Of a DNA stretch of 64,000 nt, positions 9,711-20,919 are shown one piece after another. The stretch covers positions 18,924,879-18,988,878 of the forward strand of contig NC_071329.1 of assembly GCF_010183535.1 (NCBI RefSeq). Direction: 5' to 3'. This stretch comes from Caenorhabditis remanei (lineage: Eukaryota; Nematoda; Chromadorea; Rhabditida; Rhabditidae). Every line of letters begins with the position of its first letter. The first letter of the stretch is position 1. The notes under the pieces were generated by a model that was not told the origin of the DNA, searched no databases, and worked only from the letters and a program-made list of their open reading frames with translations. The translations under genes were made by a program, and so were the position numbers.

Positions 9711-11906
9711 ATGTCCCCATCTCTCCCGTTTCTCCGTCTCCCTTACCTCCCTATGAAACAACTTCTAGACCATATGGATTTCCAGGACATGTCAGTGAAA
9801 TTCTCTTATTTTCAGCCCTTAAAATCTAAAAAAATTTAATTTCAGAGTCAATTTATCCGTGTGTAGCGAGAAAACGCGTGTGGTCATACTATCTACCAAG
9901 AAATTTGCGACGATGAAGAGTATTCTGGAGAAAAAGCAGAACAAAAGAGAAACTGTTATGGATGTGTAAGTTGTGTAGATCATTGAATGTAGATTATTTT
10001 TGTAGTTGACAACTTTTTGATAGCTCCGCCCACTTTTGAGATATGCGCCTTTAAAGTTTGAAATTCGCTAAATTAGTCATATTTAACGATTTTTACATCA
10101 AAATAACCGGAAAATTCCATTTCTGACGTTAAAAACTAATAAAAATCTAATTTTTTATGTCGAAAACCACATTTTTAGCAAAAATTTGGCCGAGGAGATT
10201 TTGATCAAGATGCACCACTATGAGAATGGGTACCAGAGTTCGATCCCGCTTGGATTCAATTTTTTGAATTTCCGATTTTTCCTGTTTTCAATTTACTTTA
10301 TCTTGTAGATCAAATCTTGCTCTCCATTTTCATAATTGACAGTTTTTTGATAGCTCCGCCCACTTTGGAGATATGCGCCTTAAAAGATAGGCTGGGGTGT
10401 CGGCGGCGCGCGCTCTCTCTTACCTCTTTTAAGGCGCATATCTCAAAAGTGGGCGGAGCTATCAAAAAGTTGTCAACTACAAAAATGATCTATTAGATTT
10501 GATCTACAAAATAAACATTAATTCAAAACATTTTTTGCTTGCAGACTCCGCCTCCTCCGTCTATACCTCTCCACCCGGAAATTTGTTGATGAAGTTGTAT
10601 GTGATGTTCAGATCACTAATTTTAAATTGAATATAATTATTAGTTTTCCAAAAACGTCTGAAATCAGCACGGAATTGTTAAAAAGAAAAGAAGAATTCCC
10701 GAATTGGTACTTCTCGAAGAATCACTGCCTGGAAGTGACTTCTACCATGTTAATTGACCTAATTAACTATTTCAAAATGACACTGAAACTGCAAATCAAT
10801 CGATTATCGATTGATTTGAAAGACCGATGGTTTTTTCAAGAGAATAGCTTGAAAGTGTTTGCCAATTGGATGTCATCCAGCTCTACAGTTGTCAAAGAAC
10901 TCAATTTTGAATCCGAGAAATTAGATGACAAGTATTTGAGCCAAATACTATACCATATTGATGCCTGGGACACTTTCAATATAGATATCAAGACAAGTTT
11001 TCAATTTGAATGCCTCCGATACTTCAAATCTGAAAATTTCGAGCTGAAATCTGGTGGATGGTTCACTTTTTATAATTTACAACTCGTCGACTGTGCTCAA
11101 ATCAAAATAATGGATTCCCAGTTGACTAATTGCAATATGAAAGATTATTTGAAGCAATGGATTGATGGGAATTTTGATGAATTGAGACATTTGGATGTGG
11201 AGATGAGAGAATTGACAGATGAAGAGTATTTACTCGATGGAATGTGAGTTTTATAGAAAACCAAGGGGATTTTGATAATTCTGAAGTTGAAAGCTTTAAA
11301 ATGAGCCCCATATTGCCTAGATTTGCTCAATTTTGATTTTATGCCAAATGCGTTGCGGTCGCGTCGCGGTCCAAAATCAAAGTAAACCAAAATCTATCGA
11401 TATGGGGCTTATTTCAAAGCTCTTTATGCACTGAATCTCAATTTTGTTATCCAGAAAGTCAGAAGTTTCATTTTTGTCTTATATTGGCCAACTTTCATTA
11501 TATTTTACCAATGTTTTGCGGTCGCGTCGCGGTCAAACTTGGTCTAAACTCAAAAATAATGCAACAAGCGTTTTTCTGAGGATGAGAGCTTTGAAATGAG
11601 CTCCATATTGCTTAGGTTTGCTCAGTTTTGATTTTTTTCCTATAGAGCATTGCGGTCGCGTCGCGGCTTCACCTCATTTTTCAAAGTGAACCAAAGCATA
11701 TTGATATGGGGCTCATTTTAAAGCTCTTTTTACACTGAATCTGATTTTTGTTGCCTCAAATCTCTAAACTCCAATTTTTCAGGTCCCCCGGCTCCTTTAC
11801 CCGTGAAAAGAACAGTATCGCATTCAAGAGATCAGATGGGAAGACTGCAATTATGGAATCGTCTCCTGAAGTGATGACTAATTGGTTTAAAATTAGTGTT
11901 TATTAA
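9711..11906 (+). CDS. F-box protein with FBA_2-like domain (fbxb/sdz-33 type)
   Basis: Exons 9711-9790, 9846-9965, 10545-11243, 11783-11906; 1023 nt, 340 aa. Residues about 5-40 form an F-box: LPFLRLPYLPMKQLLDHMDF then IVNLSVCSEKTRVVILS. The long exon matches the nematode F-box-associated domain type 2, with WFSKNH-like segment, the INRLSIDL strand, QLTNCNMKDYLKQWIDG and LRHLDVEMREL; the C-terminus has the FKRSDGKTAIM strand. Such proteins are thought to be substrate receptors of SCF E3 ligases; the substrate is unknown. Intron 2 carries an inverted-repeat element with tRNA-like sequence, intron 3 carries GCG-core repeats. It is a close inverted paralog of the gene at 24859-27427, with identical lengths for exons 1, 2 and 4. 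Confidence 0.8.
9976..10520. mobile_element. inverted-repeat element with CTCCGCCCAC arms, intron 2 of the F-box gene
   Basis: The arms read TTTTTGTAGTTGACAACTTT then TAGCTCCGCCCACTTTTGAG and ATATGCGCCTTTAAAG. They are repeated in inverse orientation at about 10430-10490 and again inside at 10345-10395. The middle carries a tRNA-like stretch (see 10188-10256). An element of the same family occupies the same intron of the paralog (26.27-27.16 kb), so the insertion predates the gene duplication. Confidence 0.65.
10188..10256 (+). pseudogene. tRNA-like sequence (Leu/Ser-type boxes) inside repeat
   Basis: TTGGCCGAGGAG resembles the A box of tRNA-Leu/Ser and GAGTTCGATCCC resembles the B box, with the spacing of a tRNA with an extra arm. 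The acceptor stem is not paired, so this is not a functional tRNA gene. Confidence 0.4.
11270..11770. repeat. GCG-core palindromic repeats in intron 3
   Basis: Three cores of the GCGTTGCGGTCGCGTCGCGG type lie at about 11350, 11520 and 11652. They are flanked by inverted arms such as AATGAGCCCCATATTGCCTA and its complement TATGGGGCTCATTTTAAAGC. The paralogous intron at 24.98-25.51 kb holds the same family. Confidence 0.7.
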
Positions 11907-12416
11907 TTTTTTATAATTGAAAACACGGAAGAAATAAAATAAGTCACATCTAAGGTATCAGATCACTATAAGATCACTAATTAAGATTTTGTAGAAATTT
12001 TGGAAAAAAACTTTTTTTTCAAAATTTTTTCAAACAATAAAAATGAAATAAATGATCAAAAAGATAAAAGTGACAACTGGGAAAGCCCTTTAAGAAGAGG
12101 GGCCGAAAACAATTGCTCTTACTCTTGTGCTCATAACTCTGCTCCAAATGCTCTCGTTCTTTTTACGAAAAAACACTGCGGACCCTTTTTTTTTTTTTTG
12201 ACAGGCTCCAACCACTCCAAATCGACTTCAAATCCGACCACTCCAAATCTAGTAGAGGGACAGATTAGATACTATCTGTCACATCACACTGTCTACAGAC
12301 GGAGGTATAATGAGAGACTGTAGGGGGGTGTGAGTTGAGCAAATAGGCATTTGACCTGCCCCTCTCCACTTCCACTCTCTCTCCAACCTCATTATTTCAT
12401 CCATTCCTATTGGAGA
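11907..12416. other. intergenic: F-box gene 3' UTR and DUF3557-like upstream region
   Basis: 11930-11990 holds AATAAA and a 3'-UTR stretch with CACATCTAAGGTATCAGATC. The same UTR type recurs in inverse orientation at about 20105-20190 and 24800-24860. 12263-12292 matches the shared DUF3557-like upstream element, but inverted (ACTATCTGTCACATCACACT). No gene between. Confidence 0.5.
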
Positions 12417-13429
12417 ATGCCTCTCCCCCTCTCTTATCCCGGCCTCAAATGCGTTTTGGAGCATTTGGAAGCAGTTAAGCGGTAAGTCTAGTTTATTTGT
12501 GTAGCTCAATTAGTATTATGTTGTTTTCAGAGCACATATCATTGGTCGCTCTCCGGGTCTTCAAAAAATAGATAAATTGATTCCACTTTGTTTGGGAAGC
12601 CTTACTATTGACAGTGACATAGTGACTCTTAACAAACTATCAATCAAATGCAATAAGAAAAAAGTGAAGTTTCAAATGAAAAGGAAAACAATCAGCCGAC
12701 AGATATCAGAGAGTCAAGAAGACAAAATGAATAAATTAATCAACTATTATATCTGTGGAAGGTCGATCATTCATGTGGACAGTTTGAATTGGTGTGACAG
12801 TTTCCTCCCAGATGACAATGGTGTCAATCTGAAATTTAGAGTGAATTTTTTGAAAGCACTTTTTCCTGAAGACTTTGAAACCGTAATTCCATTAATAGAT
12901 CCACGTAGTTTTCCTTTGAAAACTCTGGTCACTATCCCCAACACATCAACGTTTGACAAACATGTTGTTAAGCAAGCGGAAACCCTTATTCTGAATATCA
13001 TGATTGATCATATAGTCACTGTTGAAGACCTCAAGAAACTTAACAACCAAACAGTGGTACTTGATCGCTTTTCCTACTCCAGCATGAATATAATTTCATT
13101 GATTAAATATCATATTGAAACTAAAAAAGATATTGGAACAACTTTTATGATTTCATCACTTGCCAATTGTTTCATCAATACAATGTTGGATGAGTTTATA
13201 CCAGCGTTTGGTGAATTCCGATGCGATTTATATGGCGTTGATGAAAGGTATGTCAAATAGAAGAGAGTCAAGCCAATTATTCGTTTTCAGGCTCGTTCGC
13301 GTATTGTCACAGTTCTCCATTCCAATCAACAAGAAGTCTAGAATCCAAGTGTACGCAATTGAGGTTGCAGAAGAAAATTGTCCGTATAAAATAATTGTGA
13401 AACCAGTGCCAGAAATCTCTGGTATATAA
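12417..13429 (+). CDS. DUF3557-like protein (copy 1)
   Basis: Exons 12417-12481, 12531-13247, 13291-13429; 921 nt, 306 aa. Exon 1 encodes the family start LSYPGLKCVLEHLEAVKR, an F-box-like amphipathic helix. The large exon has the conserved blocks GRSIIHVDSLNWCDSFLPDD, LKFRVNFLKALFPEDFETVI, PLIDPRSFPLKTL, AETLILNI and LKKLNNQTVV. Exon 3 holds QFSIPINKKSRIQVYAIEV and ends KIIVKPVPEISGI. Assignment to Pfam DUF3557 is from memory of the family layout; function is unknown and no signal peptide or membrane segment is visible. Exon lengths 65/717/139 are identical to copy 2 on the other side of the channel gene. Confidence 0.8.
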
Positions 13430-14486
13430 TATGCTTGAAATTGTGAGCCCTTGGTTCTATGTTACCAATCTTTCCATTGTATCTTTTTTCTATTGCAACA
13501 AAAATAAATTGGAATTATAATATAAAAAAGAAGCATCGTATGCATTGTGAAAACAAACACATTTTCTGGTTATAGTAGTACTCATTTATATAGAATCTTC
13601 TGTTTATCTGAATTCAATAATGTTTAATTCGGACACTTGTTGAATTTATACTCAATAGAATAGTCATCTACATAATTCCTCAGATCCATTCGGTCATTTA
13701 TTTGCTCAAACCGTTTTCCCACAGTAGGATTGTCTAGAGGGTGCAATAAATGACAGCTGGCGGTTGACCTAAGCCTTTCTCTCCATTCCCCTTTGATTAT
13801 CGATTCAACTGAAACCCAGTGTTATTTATCTTCCCACCTACACAGTCACCACTTGTTCCAAATAGCGAATCCGGTTACGTGCAGCCCGCGAAGCTTCCCG
13901 CCTCAATAATAATTATTGTGATCTCTAAAAAATACTTGGTTTAAAATTTTGGTGGGAACACTTTTTTGACACATGAAGCACGTTTTGAGCATTTTTGGCT
14001 TAAAAAGGCTTTTACCGTAAATCCAAAACGACCATCTGATAGGAAATGCTGTTTGATTTATTTTAAGCTATAATATGTTAATTTTTGTCAAATTATTCCT
14101 GGATTTTCAGTGCTGAGTAATCTAATTCTATCAAGGGGAACAATAAAAAACAGGGCTCAATCCACAAATTCGCGATTTTTAAAATGAAAACATTGATTTT
14201 TGTTCGAACCATAAAAGGAGCCCTGGAAAACATAGGGACGACAAACATTTTTTGACTTGTGTTCAAGTGATAGGTATTCCGCCCCTCTCGCAGATTGTCG
14301 TTGCGGAAATTAAGAAATATTCGAAGCAAAAGCAGAAGAGCAGCATTTTCAGTGCAAAAATAATTTTCTCATTTTTGTAATTTGCAAATGCGCTATGCAG
14401 TGAAAAGTCCAGAAATTTCCATTTTGCTGTTTGGCACACCGTAACTCGCTCTACACCATTCATCCCTCTTATCCCTTTCTCATCCA
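13430..14486. other. intergenic with DUF3557 downstream duplicate
   Basis: 13560-13770 is an inverted copy of the segments downstream of the two minus-strand copies (20.6-20.83 and 22.07-22.3 kb). Shared words include TCCGAATTAAACATTATTGG and CCCTCTAGATAATCCT in complementary form. The rest is AT-rich with no supported gene. Confidence 0.5.
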
Positions 14487-14490
14487 TTAA

Positions 14491-15086
14491 AGGTGGAATA
14501 CTCTGATATTCAACTCTGATATTTTCATAGAATAATGTATGAGTACCGGTGAGTTCATTTTCATATCGAAAGAATTTTTAAATTCGGTCTGAAACCCGCT
14601 GAACGCGATTGCCAGCTAGTTTGGGCATTTCGGTGGCCTAGAAATTCGACTTCGGCCATGTTGCTTTTTTCGAATTTTGTCGCATTTTTGTGGTCCTTTC
14701 AATGAATTTGTAGAGAACGACAAAAATTGATAGGAACACTACAAAAATGGTAGAAAAAAACGACGAAAACCTGAAAAATCAATATTTTCGAGGTGAAATT
14801 TCTAGAATGTTCCACGGCCACTGAAATGCCCAAATGGTCTCGGCGCTCGTTCTCAGCGGGGAATGGACCGAATTGAAAAAATCTTTCGGTATGAGAATGA
14901 ACTCACGGAAATGAAGAAATTGACATACGACCAAAGTTAAATTTCTGGGCCATAACGCCAATTTTCACCGGCGATCGCTCTCAGCGGGTTTCAGACCGAG
15001 TTTAAAAATTCTTTCGATATGAAAATGAACTCACAGGTACTCATACATTATTCTATGAAAATATCAGAGTTGACCTTAGTCCACCT
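14491..15086. mobile_element. 596-bp inverted-repeat element flanked by TTAA
   Basis: The outer arms pair over more than 100 bp: left AGGTGGA, TTTTCATAGAATAATGTATG, GTGAGTTCATTTTCATATCG, CGGTCTGAAACCCGCTGA; right the complement of these. TTAA stands on both sides (14487-14490, 15087-15090), as for piggyBac-type insertions. No coding capacity, so a non-autonomous element. Confidence 0.65.
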
Positions 15087-15878
15087 TTAATTACTTATTG
15101 ATTCATCAGACACTGTGGTCGACTAGCGTCCCCAACAGGGTTGCCGTCGAAAATCGTTTGACCCGAAAAAAATAATGTTTTTTGGTCGGTTCACAAGAAT
15201 CCAAAAAAAAAACAAAAAAAAAGAACTTACAAATCAAAAATAAGCGATGATAAACGAGTAAAGCGACTGAAATTAGCATATTACATGAACAGTCAGAGCG
15301 AAAATGTGCACTTTTTTTTGACATTTTTGCCTATTTTTCGGTTAAAAATTTCTCATTTTTCTCCAAAAACGAATTTGTCAACTACAAAATTATTTTTGTT
15401 GAACACTGCCGGATACGTGACCTGGTAATAAACAAAAGTCATTTTTCCAATGTCTGTCGCACTTCTGGCGCGTTCTGAAATCTCAAAAAACCCTTCAATT
15501 TACTAGTTTTCTGCAATGAAATCGGAACCCAAGAAACCATAAAACTCTTCGTTTCTTTCTGAATTTTTTTGTTGTTGTCTTGTTGTAAACTAAACACCCG
15601 AAGCTCTTGCAATCATGATCCCCCTCGAAAAATTGGATAAGAAAAAGAGAAGAAAGAAGCGGAAAAGTCAGTGTAATTTTTTGAGCACATCATCCCATGC
15701 GTTCTTCCTGCCGGCCCGTTGGCACTGCCATCTATTTTACGTTTTTCTTCTTCTCAAGAGAGGGGGACCACCTGACGCCCGTCCTATCTATTCCCCTCCC
15801 CGCCTTTCCCCAACACCCGACACTTATTTTGCTCCTTCGTAATCTCCCTTCTCCTTGAGATCTGATCTGAGGGAAAAA
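15087..15878. other. 5' flank of the channel gene, no gene seen
   Basis: AT-rich with pyrimidine tracts near 15700-15870. No promoter motif stands out. A start at 15615 would give a basic peptide without a link to the channel, so I do not call it. Confidence 0.4.
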
Positions 15879-18800
15879 ATGAGGGTACTATTAGCTGTAA
15901 TCGCTGTAATTGGAGTTGTGAGGTGAGATATACACATGTTTATTCTGTAGATCAAACCTAGTTGATCGTTTTTGTAGTTGACAACTTTCTGATAGCTCCG
16001 ACCAGTTTTGAGATATGAGCCTCTAAAGTTGGAAATATGCAAAAAGTCAAGAAATTAGTCATTTTTATTGCCAAAATGCGATTTTTACTTCAAAATAACC
16101 GGAAAATTCCATTTCTGACGTTGAAAACTGATGAAAATCTAATTTTCCATGTCGAAAACCACATTTTTCGCAAAAAATTTGGCCGAGAAAATCAAGGCGC
16201 ACCACTATGAGAATTGGTACCAGGGTTCGGTCCCGCTGGGGGTCAATTTTTTAAATTTTTTGTTTTAAATTTATTTTATTTTGTAGATCAATACCAGCGC
16301 TACATTTTAGTAGTTGACACCTTTTTGATAGCTCCGCCCACTTTTGAGGTATGCACCTTTAAAGATTGGCTACTGGGATGAAGCTCTCCGCTTTGGGTTA
16401 CTGTCTTTAAAGGCGCATATCTCAAAAGTGGGCGGAGCTACTAGAAAATTGTCTACTATAAAAACGAGCTACTGGTTTTGATCTACAAAATAAATTTAAA
16501 TTTGAAACGGTTGTGTCATTTTGTGATACTGAGACGGGTGATCAAAGTTAACTAATTTACAACTAAAATTTTAAGAAAAACTGAAAAACTAAAAATCCGG
16601 TCTAAAACATCTCAATTGGGCTCCTTGATGTTCATTTTCAAAAATTTCAAAAATCGAAAATTTCGAAAAATTGACAAATTTTTGAATCCCGTTATGCTCT
16701 TATTTTTCATTCAATTTTGAAAAATCACATTTATCTTGTAGATCAAAATCCGTTGATTTCTTTAGTAGTTGACAACTTTTTGTTAGCTCCGCCCACTTTT
16801 TAGGTATGCACCTTTAAAGACACCAAAGCGCGCGACTACTCACCTAAGGAAGCCGTCTTTAAAGGCGCATATCTCAAAAGTGGGCGGAGCCAGAAAAAAG
16901 ATGCCAACTACAAAAATGATCTACTGGTTTTGTTCTACAAAAATTCAATAGCTTTAGTAGCCGCCTGATTTTTTTCTGAAGACAAGACGGGGTCTCAAAA
17001 ATTTTTAGTTAAACATTTTTTTAAAGTTTAGCCTTTTTCGCAAGTTCTGCATGTTCTACTTTTCTAAATGGTAACAAATGTCTGCCTGACTGTCCAGATG
17101 TCCACACATCTTATTTCTCATCTTCATTCCTATTTTTCAGCGCCCAAAAAGCGTTCCACTCCCGGCGACTCGGTACCGAGGGTCAAATCGTCGGACGGAT
17201 ACTATCGGAGTATGATCCTAGCACTCGACCACCAGTTAGAGGTAACATTTTTATAAGTACAGTAATCCGGAAATACAGTACCCCTCTTAAATTTTTCAAA
17301 AACAAAGTTTTCGAAAAAAAATTTAAACTTTTTTTCTTGTAGATCACGCGGACAACTCGGCGATCCTCGTCATCACCAACATCTTCATCAATCGTCTCAT
17401 CTGGCACAATAACTACGCCGTAAGACCGGACATCCGGACACAGATCCCAGCGGACACACAGACAGACATTTTTTTAATTCCAGGAAGTCGACTTGTACCT
17501 CCGCCAACAATGGCAAGACAGTCGTCTGAAGTACGATGTGGACACTCGGGAGGGTATCGAGGAGATCAAATTGCCACAAAACCGTAAAATCTGGGAGCCA
17601 GACACCTATTTCACGTCGGGAAGAGAATTGAGTAGATCAGAAAAAAATTCGAAAAATTTAGTCGTCGAGCCGAGCGGTTACGTGAGATCTTCGGAGAGGT
17701 TGGCGTGCCTTTGACGCGTTTTCAGTTTTTTAAGCAATTTTAAATTTCAGAATCCTTCTGGAACTCCCGTATACCTATGGTACCATGTTCCCATTCACCA
17801 ACTCCCGCCAAATCACTATTAAACTTGGAAGTTGTGAGTTTTCAAAAAAGGGCGGAGCTTGATTTTGAGTCGTATGAGTTAGAAATTTGACCTTCTGAAA
17901 TCAAGAACTTTGAAATGAGCCCCATAACGGCTAGGTTTGAAGATTATTAATTTTTCGACCACGCGTTGCGGTCGCGTCGCGGCTCCAAAAATGAAAGTTG
18001 ATAAAAACACGTCTTTCACGGAATTTGAATACAATTCTCAAGTTTCTAAGAATGAGAGCTTTAAAATGACCCCCATAATGGCTATGTTTGGAGATTTTTA
18101 AATTTTCGACCACGCGTTGCGGTCGCGTCGCGGCTCCGAAAATGAAAGTTGATAAAATCAGGTCTTTCACGGAATTTGAGTACAATTTTTTTATGTTTTT
18201 GTGGTAGAGACCTTTAAAATGACCTCCATAATGGCTAGGTTTGGAGAACTTTGATTTTTCGACGACGCGTTGCGGTCGCGTCGCGGCTCCAAAAATTAAA
18301 TTTGAGAAAAATAGGCCTTTCACGGAACTTGAGTACAATTTTCAAGTTTCTGAGATTGAGAGCTTGAAAATGACCCCCATAATGGCTAGGTTTGGAGAAC
18401 TTTGATTTTTCGACCACGCGTTGCGGTCGCGTCGCGGTCAAAAATCAAAGTGAACTAAAACCTATTGATATGGGGCTCATTTGAAAGGTCTCTACGCCCT
18501 GAATCCAGATTTTCCTTTTTAAAAATCATAATTTTCAGTTTCTAAGCCCCTAAATCAAGTTTTAACCTTTAAAATCTGAAATTTTCAGACAACTACGACA
18601 TCGATGACATCGTGTACCTCTGGGCCAACTCTCCACCACTTGTCAACCCAATTGAAGTGTCCCAAGACCTTCTCCGTGGTGATTTGACATTCGAAGAGGC
18701 GTCCGCAGGGGATTGTGTCGGAAACTACACAGTCGGAGTGTACTCTTGCATCGATGCCCATGTCTACTTCTCTGCCAGTACCCTTTCTGGACTCATGTCT

Positions 18801-20056
18801 TGGTTTTTGCCCTCTTTGTTCCTCCTTATCGGATCATGGCTTCATTTCTGGATTCATGGAAGTTGGTCGGTGCCAAGAACCATCTCCGCCGCTGTTCCAT
18901 TCTTCATTTTGGCTGCTTATTATGTGGGTTTACAGTTTTATGACTTGAAATTGTGATATTCAGAATCCTGGAGCTGAGAGCTTCAAAATGAGCCCCATAT
19001 TGCCTAAATTCGCTGAACTTTGAATTTTTCTGTCCATGCGTTGCGGTCGCGTCGCGGCTTTACCTCAAATTTCAAAATGAACCAAAATAGGTCGATATGG
19101 GGCTCATTTTAAAAGTCTAAACGTTCCAAATTTCATTTTGAGAGTTTCAGAATAGAATTCTGAAAACTAAGCGAAAAAACCTTATTTTTGCCAAATTTTA
19201 AGATATTTCAGAGGGTTTTCTTGCTGAAATCAGAGCTTTTTGTGTTTGAAACCAAAATTTTCATATTTGGTTAATTGAGAGCTTCAAAATAAGTTTTATA
19301 ATGCCCTGTTTTGATGAACTTTTTTGGACCGCGACGCGACCGCAACGCGCGGGCGAAAATTGAAATTGTGCAAACTTTGGCAATATGGGGCTTATTTTAA
19401 AGCTTTTGGCAAGTAAATCATAATTTTCAAGGTTAACAAAAGCCTATTACTACTTTCGACCGCAACGCAACCGCGACGCATGGTCCATAATATGAAATTT
19501 AGGGTTTTATGATTTGAAATTGTGAAATTAAGATTGCAGAGATTGAGAGCTTTGAAATGAGCCCCATATTGCCTAGATTTGCTCAATTTTTATTTTTCGC
19601 TCCTGTGCGTTGCGGTCGCGTCGCGGCCTCACCTCAATTTTTAATATCAACCGATATAAGTCGATATGGGGCTCATTTTGAAGCTCTTGGCCTCAGGATT
19701 CTCAATATTCCCTGGGTTTTTTTAAAATAAAATTTACATTTCAGATTTTCATGCGCGAAGACTCGTACACCCAAGCGCAAGGTGCATGGCTCGGTTTCTG
19801 CACAGTCCTCACTTTCCTCTCATTCGTCGAGTATTTTGTTGTGATCTGTTGTGGAGGACGTAGATCAATTCGCTACAAGACCCTCGGAGGTCAGGAAGAA
19901 CATCCGATGGGCGCTGCTAAGGAGACTATCGAAGTGGCCTATGACCAGGGATGCTCCTCATTCAGAAATAATAATGGAATCGATGTAATCTCTCGTGTCG
20001 CTTTTCCAGTTGTCACTTTTATCTTTTTGATCATTTATTTCATTTTCATTGTTTAA
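15879..20056 (+). CDS. pentameric ligand-gated ion channel subunit (lgc-type) without Cys-loop cysteines
   Basis: Exons 15879-15922, 17141-17241, 17343-17419, 17484-17698, 17751-17833, 18589-18923, 19745-20056; 1167 nt, 388 aa. A signal peptide (MRVLLAVIAVIGVVR) is followed by the extracellular domain with GRILSEYDPSTRPPV, DLYLRQQWQDSRL, KIWEPDTYF and VEPSGYV. The Cys-loop position reads LPYTYGTMFPFTNSRQ: the central FP is kept but both cysteines are replaced. A second pair like loop C of glutamate/glycine-type chloride channels is present (DCVGNYTVGVYSC). Four membrane segments follow: SWFLPSLFLLIGSW, the atypical M2 SVPRTISAAVPFFILAAYY, FCTVLTFLSFVEYFVVI, and a C-terminal VISRVAFPVVTFIFLIIYF. 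The M3-M4 loop is short. Family role: neurotransmitter-gated channel at the plasma membrane; ligand and ion selectivity cannot be told. Introns 1, 5 and 6 are full of repeats. Confidence 0.85.
15930..16940. mobile_element. inverted-repeat elements with CTCCGCCCAC arms in channel intron 1
   Basis: Two elements lie here (about 15940-16500 and 16725-16945). Each has arms of the TAGCTCCGCCCACTTTTGAG type and an inner GCGCATATCTCAAAAGTGGG partner. The first contains a tRNA-like middle (16175-16247) with GCACCACTATGAGAATTGGT and a GGGTTCGGTCCC B-box-like word. Confidence 0.6.
17885..18500. repeat. tandem GCG-core repeats in channel intron 5
   Basis: Four units of about 155 bp start near 17900, 18058, 18210 and 18358. 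Each has AAATGACCCCCATAATGGCT, the core ACGCGTTGCGGTCGCGTCGC and a spacer with TCTTTCACGGAATTTGA. The last is followed by the inverse arm GATATGGGGCTCATTTGAAA. Confidence 0.7.
18970..19695. repeat. GCG-core palindromic repeats in channel intron 6
   Basis: Cores lie near 19040, 19330, 19465 and 19605, in both orientations, with arms GAGCCCCATATTGCCTA and TCGATATGGGGCTCATTTT. They fill most of the intron. Confidence 0.65.
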
Positions 20057-20919
20057 AAAACTTTAAATTTTTTTCAAAAAAAAAATTGAAAAGCTTATTT
20101 AGTGATCTTTTAGTGATCTGATATCTTAGATGTGACTTATTTTATTTGTTCTTTTTAATTTTCAATAAATAATTCAATAAATACTAAAGGGCAAAGCCCC
20201 CAAAAGTTTTTGGAGAAAAATGATAAATGATGATAATAAGAGGTATAAATGGTGTAGAGCTAAAGGCGACTGTGTACAGTACCGTCCAAAAAGTTGTAAA
20301 CTTTGGCCTTTTTAGTAAAAATTGCCCAACTTTGAGAGTGTGCCGTAGTAATACTGATTGTCCCATCAAATAAATTCTTAATGAATCATAGAGACCAAGA
20401 AAAGAGCTTCATTTTTGAAGTTTACGACTTTTTTGTACGAGCACTCTCTAGAGAGTTATGGTCATTTTAACTCGACAGCTCAAAAATCGCACTAATGTAA
20501 CTCTCTAGGGAGTATCAAGGGGCAGAGGGGAATGGGGGAGAGCGGGAGGTCAGATACCATCTGCCACGTCACAATGTCTACAAATGAAGGGATAATGGGA
20601 GACTGTAGCAGGTGTGAGTTCATCTGTCACTTAATGCACCCTCTAGATAATCCTACTGTGGGAAAACGATTTGAGCAAATAAATGGCCGATTAGGAGTTG
20701 AAGATTTATGTAGATGACTGTTATATTAAGTCTATTGAGTATAAAACCAACAAGTATCCGAATTAAACATTATTGGATTCAGATAAACAGAAGCTTCCAT
20801 ATGAATGAGGACTACTGTAACATGATTGGTTTCCATAATTCCAATTTTTATTGATGCAACAGAAAAAAGATACAATAGAGAGGTAACTCAGAAACAAGGG
20901 ATTCACAATTTCAAGCATA
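20057..20919. other. intergenic: F-box gene 3' UTR remnant, repeat, orphan upstream element
   Basis: 20105-20190 matches in inverse orientation the 3' end of the two F-box genes (TATCTTAGATGTGACTTATT, then TTCAATAAATAATTCAATAA), so it looks like a relic of a third copy. 20380-20510 is a GTACGG-type inverted repeat. 20548-20571 carries the DUF3557-like upstream element with no gene attached, the left edge of a tandem duplication unit of about 1.45 kb. Confidence 0.55.
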
